Part shown: in pieces, positions 5,953 to 7,167 of the stretch
Position numbering within the stretch: the first letter of the stretch is position 1
Layout: the number at the start of each line of letters is the position of its first letter
Assembly (NCBI GenBank): GCA_947483455.1
Contig: CANKNK010000087.1
Span: 1 to 7,167 of the forward strand
Source of the DNA: Comamonadaceae bacterium
GTDB taxonomy: Bacteria; Pseudomonadota; Gammaproteobacteria; Burkholderiales; Burkholderiaceae_C
Direction: 5' to 3'
DNA length: 7,167 nucleotides
Translations under genes and position numbers: made by a program
The notes under the pieces: generated by a model
What the model saw: the letters and a program-made list of their open reading frames with translations, nothing else
The model's database searches: none
What the model was told of the DNA's origin: nothing

Positions 5953-7167
5953 TTATTTGCGCAGGCCTTGCAATTGCGACAAAGCTGCGGCCATTGCGCC
6001 TTGGGGAGCCACTTCGCGCGTGGGCTGCAATTTGTAAGCGCCGCCCCTGGTGCCTTGGCCTTGGCCTTGCGCCAGATGCGCCTTGCTGCGCGGCGCATCA
6101 CCTAGGCGCATGGTCAAGCTAATGCGTTTACGTGCCACGTCTACCTCCAGCACCTGCACTTTGACAATGGCGCCGGTTTTCACCACCTCGCGCGCATCGG
6201 CAACAAATTTTTGGCTCATCTGGCTGACGTGGATTAAACCGTCTTGGTGCACGCCTAAATCCACAAACGCGCCAAAGGCCGCCACATTGCTGACCGTGCC
6301 TTCAAGCACCATGCCTTCACGCAAATCGCCGATGTCTTTCACCCCCTCGGCCAAGCGCGCCACCTTGAAATCCGGCCGTGGATCGCGCCCGGGCTTTTCC
6401 AGCTCTTTGAAAATGTCTTGCACCGTAATAATGCCCACGCCTTCATTGGCAAACAAGGCGGGCCGCAAGCTTTGCAGCATGTCTCTGCGCCCCAACAGCG
6501 CTTGCACGGGCTGCCCGGTTTTTTCCAAAATGCGCTGCACGACAGGGTAGCTTTCGGGGTGGATGCCGGTGTTATCCAATAGATTGTCGCCGCCGCGAAT
6601 ACGCAAAAACCCCGCGCACTGTTCAAAGGTCTTGGCACCCAAGCCGCTCACCTGCAAGAGCTGCTGGCGACTGGCAAAAGCACCTTGCGACTCGCGCCGC
6701 GCCACCACAGCGCGCGCCACCGTGTTGGATAAACCCGATACGCGCGACAGCAGGGGCACGCTGGCAGTGTTCAGGTCCACGCCTACTGCATTCACGCAGT
6801 CCTCCACCACCGCGTCGAGCGAACGCGCCAAAGCGCTTTGGTTGAGATCGTGCTGGTACTGCCCGACGCCAATCGACTTGGGCTCAATCTTTACCAGCTC
6901 CGCCAGGGGGTCTTGCAAGCGGCGCGCGATACTGGCCGCGCCACGCAGGCTGACATCGACATTGGGCATTTCCTGGCTGGCGTATTCGCTTGCGCTATAC
7001 ACCGAGGCACCGGCCTCGCTCACCACAATTTTGTCTATCGCTGGCGCATCCGGTCGGGCCATGGATTTGATCAGGTCCGCCGCCAGGGCATCGGTTTCGC
7101 GGCTGGCGGTGCCGTTGCCGATCGCGATGAGGCTGACATGGTGCTTGGCACACAAAGCACGCAAGGC
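5953..7167 (-). CDS. tex: Tex-family transcription accessory protein, C-terminal part (partial)
   Basis: The right edge cuts this gene; 404 residues are visible, about the C-terminal half of the usual roughly 780. Tex (YhgF) is a cytoplasmic RNA/nucleic-acid-binding protein linked to transcription and toxin gene expression, related to eukaryotic Spt6. In order from the edge: the end of the YqgF/RNase H-like domain ([21 protein letters not shown]), the conserved Tex block [17 protein letters not shown], then [16 protein letters not shown]. The double helix-hairpin-helix follows ([17 protein letters not shown]...[21 protein letters not shown]), then a second HhH-like block ([18 protein letters not shown]). 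Last is an S1 RNA-binding domain, from about 6320 down to 6110, with [17 protein letters not shown] and [10 protein letters not shown] short QGQGQG/Gly-rich tail ends the protein at TAA (5953-5955). No frameshift is visible. The patatin gene starts 4 nt downstream on the same strand. Confidence 0.95.
   Translation of the reverse strand, partial: ALRALCAKHHVSLIAIGNGTASRETDALAADLIKSMARPDAPAIDKIVVSEAGASVYSASEYASQEMPNVDVSLRGAASIARRLQDPLAELVKIEPKSIGVGQYQHDLNQSALARSLDAVVEDCVNAVGVDLNTASVPLLSRVSGLSNTVARAVVARRESQGAFASRQQLLQVSGLGAKTFEQCAGFLRIRGGDNLLDNTGIHPESYPVVQRILEKTGQPVQALLGRRDMLQSLRPALFANEGVGIITVQDIFKELEKPGRDPRPDFKVARLAEGVKDIGDLREGMVLEGTVSNVAAFGAFVDLGVHQDGLIHVSQMSQKFVADAREVVKTGAIVKVQVLEVDVARKRISLTMRLGDAPRSKAHLAQGQGQGTRGGAYKLQPTREVAPQGAMAAALSQLQGLRK

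Noticed and set aside
5949..6101. Upstream start giving the patatin 51 extra residues
   Set aside because: It would overlap the conserved-frame tex C-terminus by about 150 nt, and the extra sequence is basic and unlike patatins. ATG 5948 fits the 4-nt gap.
1..7167. Mobile element, CRISPR array, toxin-antitoxin or defence system
   Set aside because: I found no direct repeat arrays, transposase motifs, terminal inverted repeats or small paired genes. The content is conserved chromosomal genes throughout.

Overview
The window looks like a chromosomal housekeeping segment of a GC-rich betaproteobacterium. Burkholderiales is likely and the Comamonadaceae group (Rhodoferax/Limnohabitans-like) is my best guess, from the gene order rpsA-ihfB-lapA-lapB-rfaE1-rfaD, the split heptose kinase gene and the character of the proteins. 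The taxonomic call is inferred from gene content and remembered gene order, not from a search. I see no insertion sequence, phage gene, CRISPR array, tRNA or rRNA.

Layout, plus strand (1-4778): the last 48 codons of rpsA (ribosomal protein S1), a stem-loop, then ihfB (integration host factor beta). A tightly packed envelope/LPS cluster follows: lapA, lapB, rfaE1 (hldA-type heptose-7-phosphate kinase) and rfaD (hldD epimerase). The lapA/lapB, lapB/rfaE1 and rfaE1/rfaD pairs overlap by 11, 4 and 4 nt, which indicates one translationally coupled operon. Four bases after rfaD comes a small exported helix-hairpin-helix (ComEA-like) protein with a lipobox-like signal sequence. After a 98-bp gap comes crcB/fluC, a fluoride channel.

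Layout, minus strand (7167-4851): the C-terminal part of tex (an S1/HhH RNA-binding transcription accessory protein, cut by the right edge), followed 4 nt later by a patatin-like serine lipid hydrolase. This pair converges on crcB across a 72-bp junction.

How the genes work together: LapA/LapB act in LPS assembly and in control of LpxC turnover, while RfaE1 and RfaD make the ADP-heptose used for the LPS inner core. The middle operon therefore joins LPS quantity control to core sugar supply. rpsA, ihfB and tex are information-processing genes. CrcB exports fluoride. The roles of the HhH protein and the patatin in this organism are not known from the sequence. I did not find a convincing undescribed system. 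The points most worth a second look are the lipoprotein-like signal on the HhH protein, the tex-patatin pairing, and the possible leaderless start of crcB.
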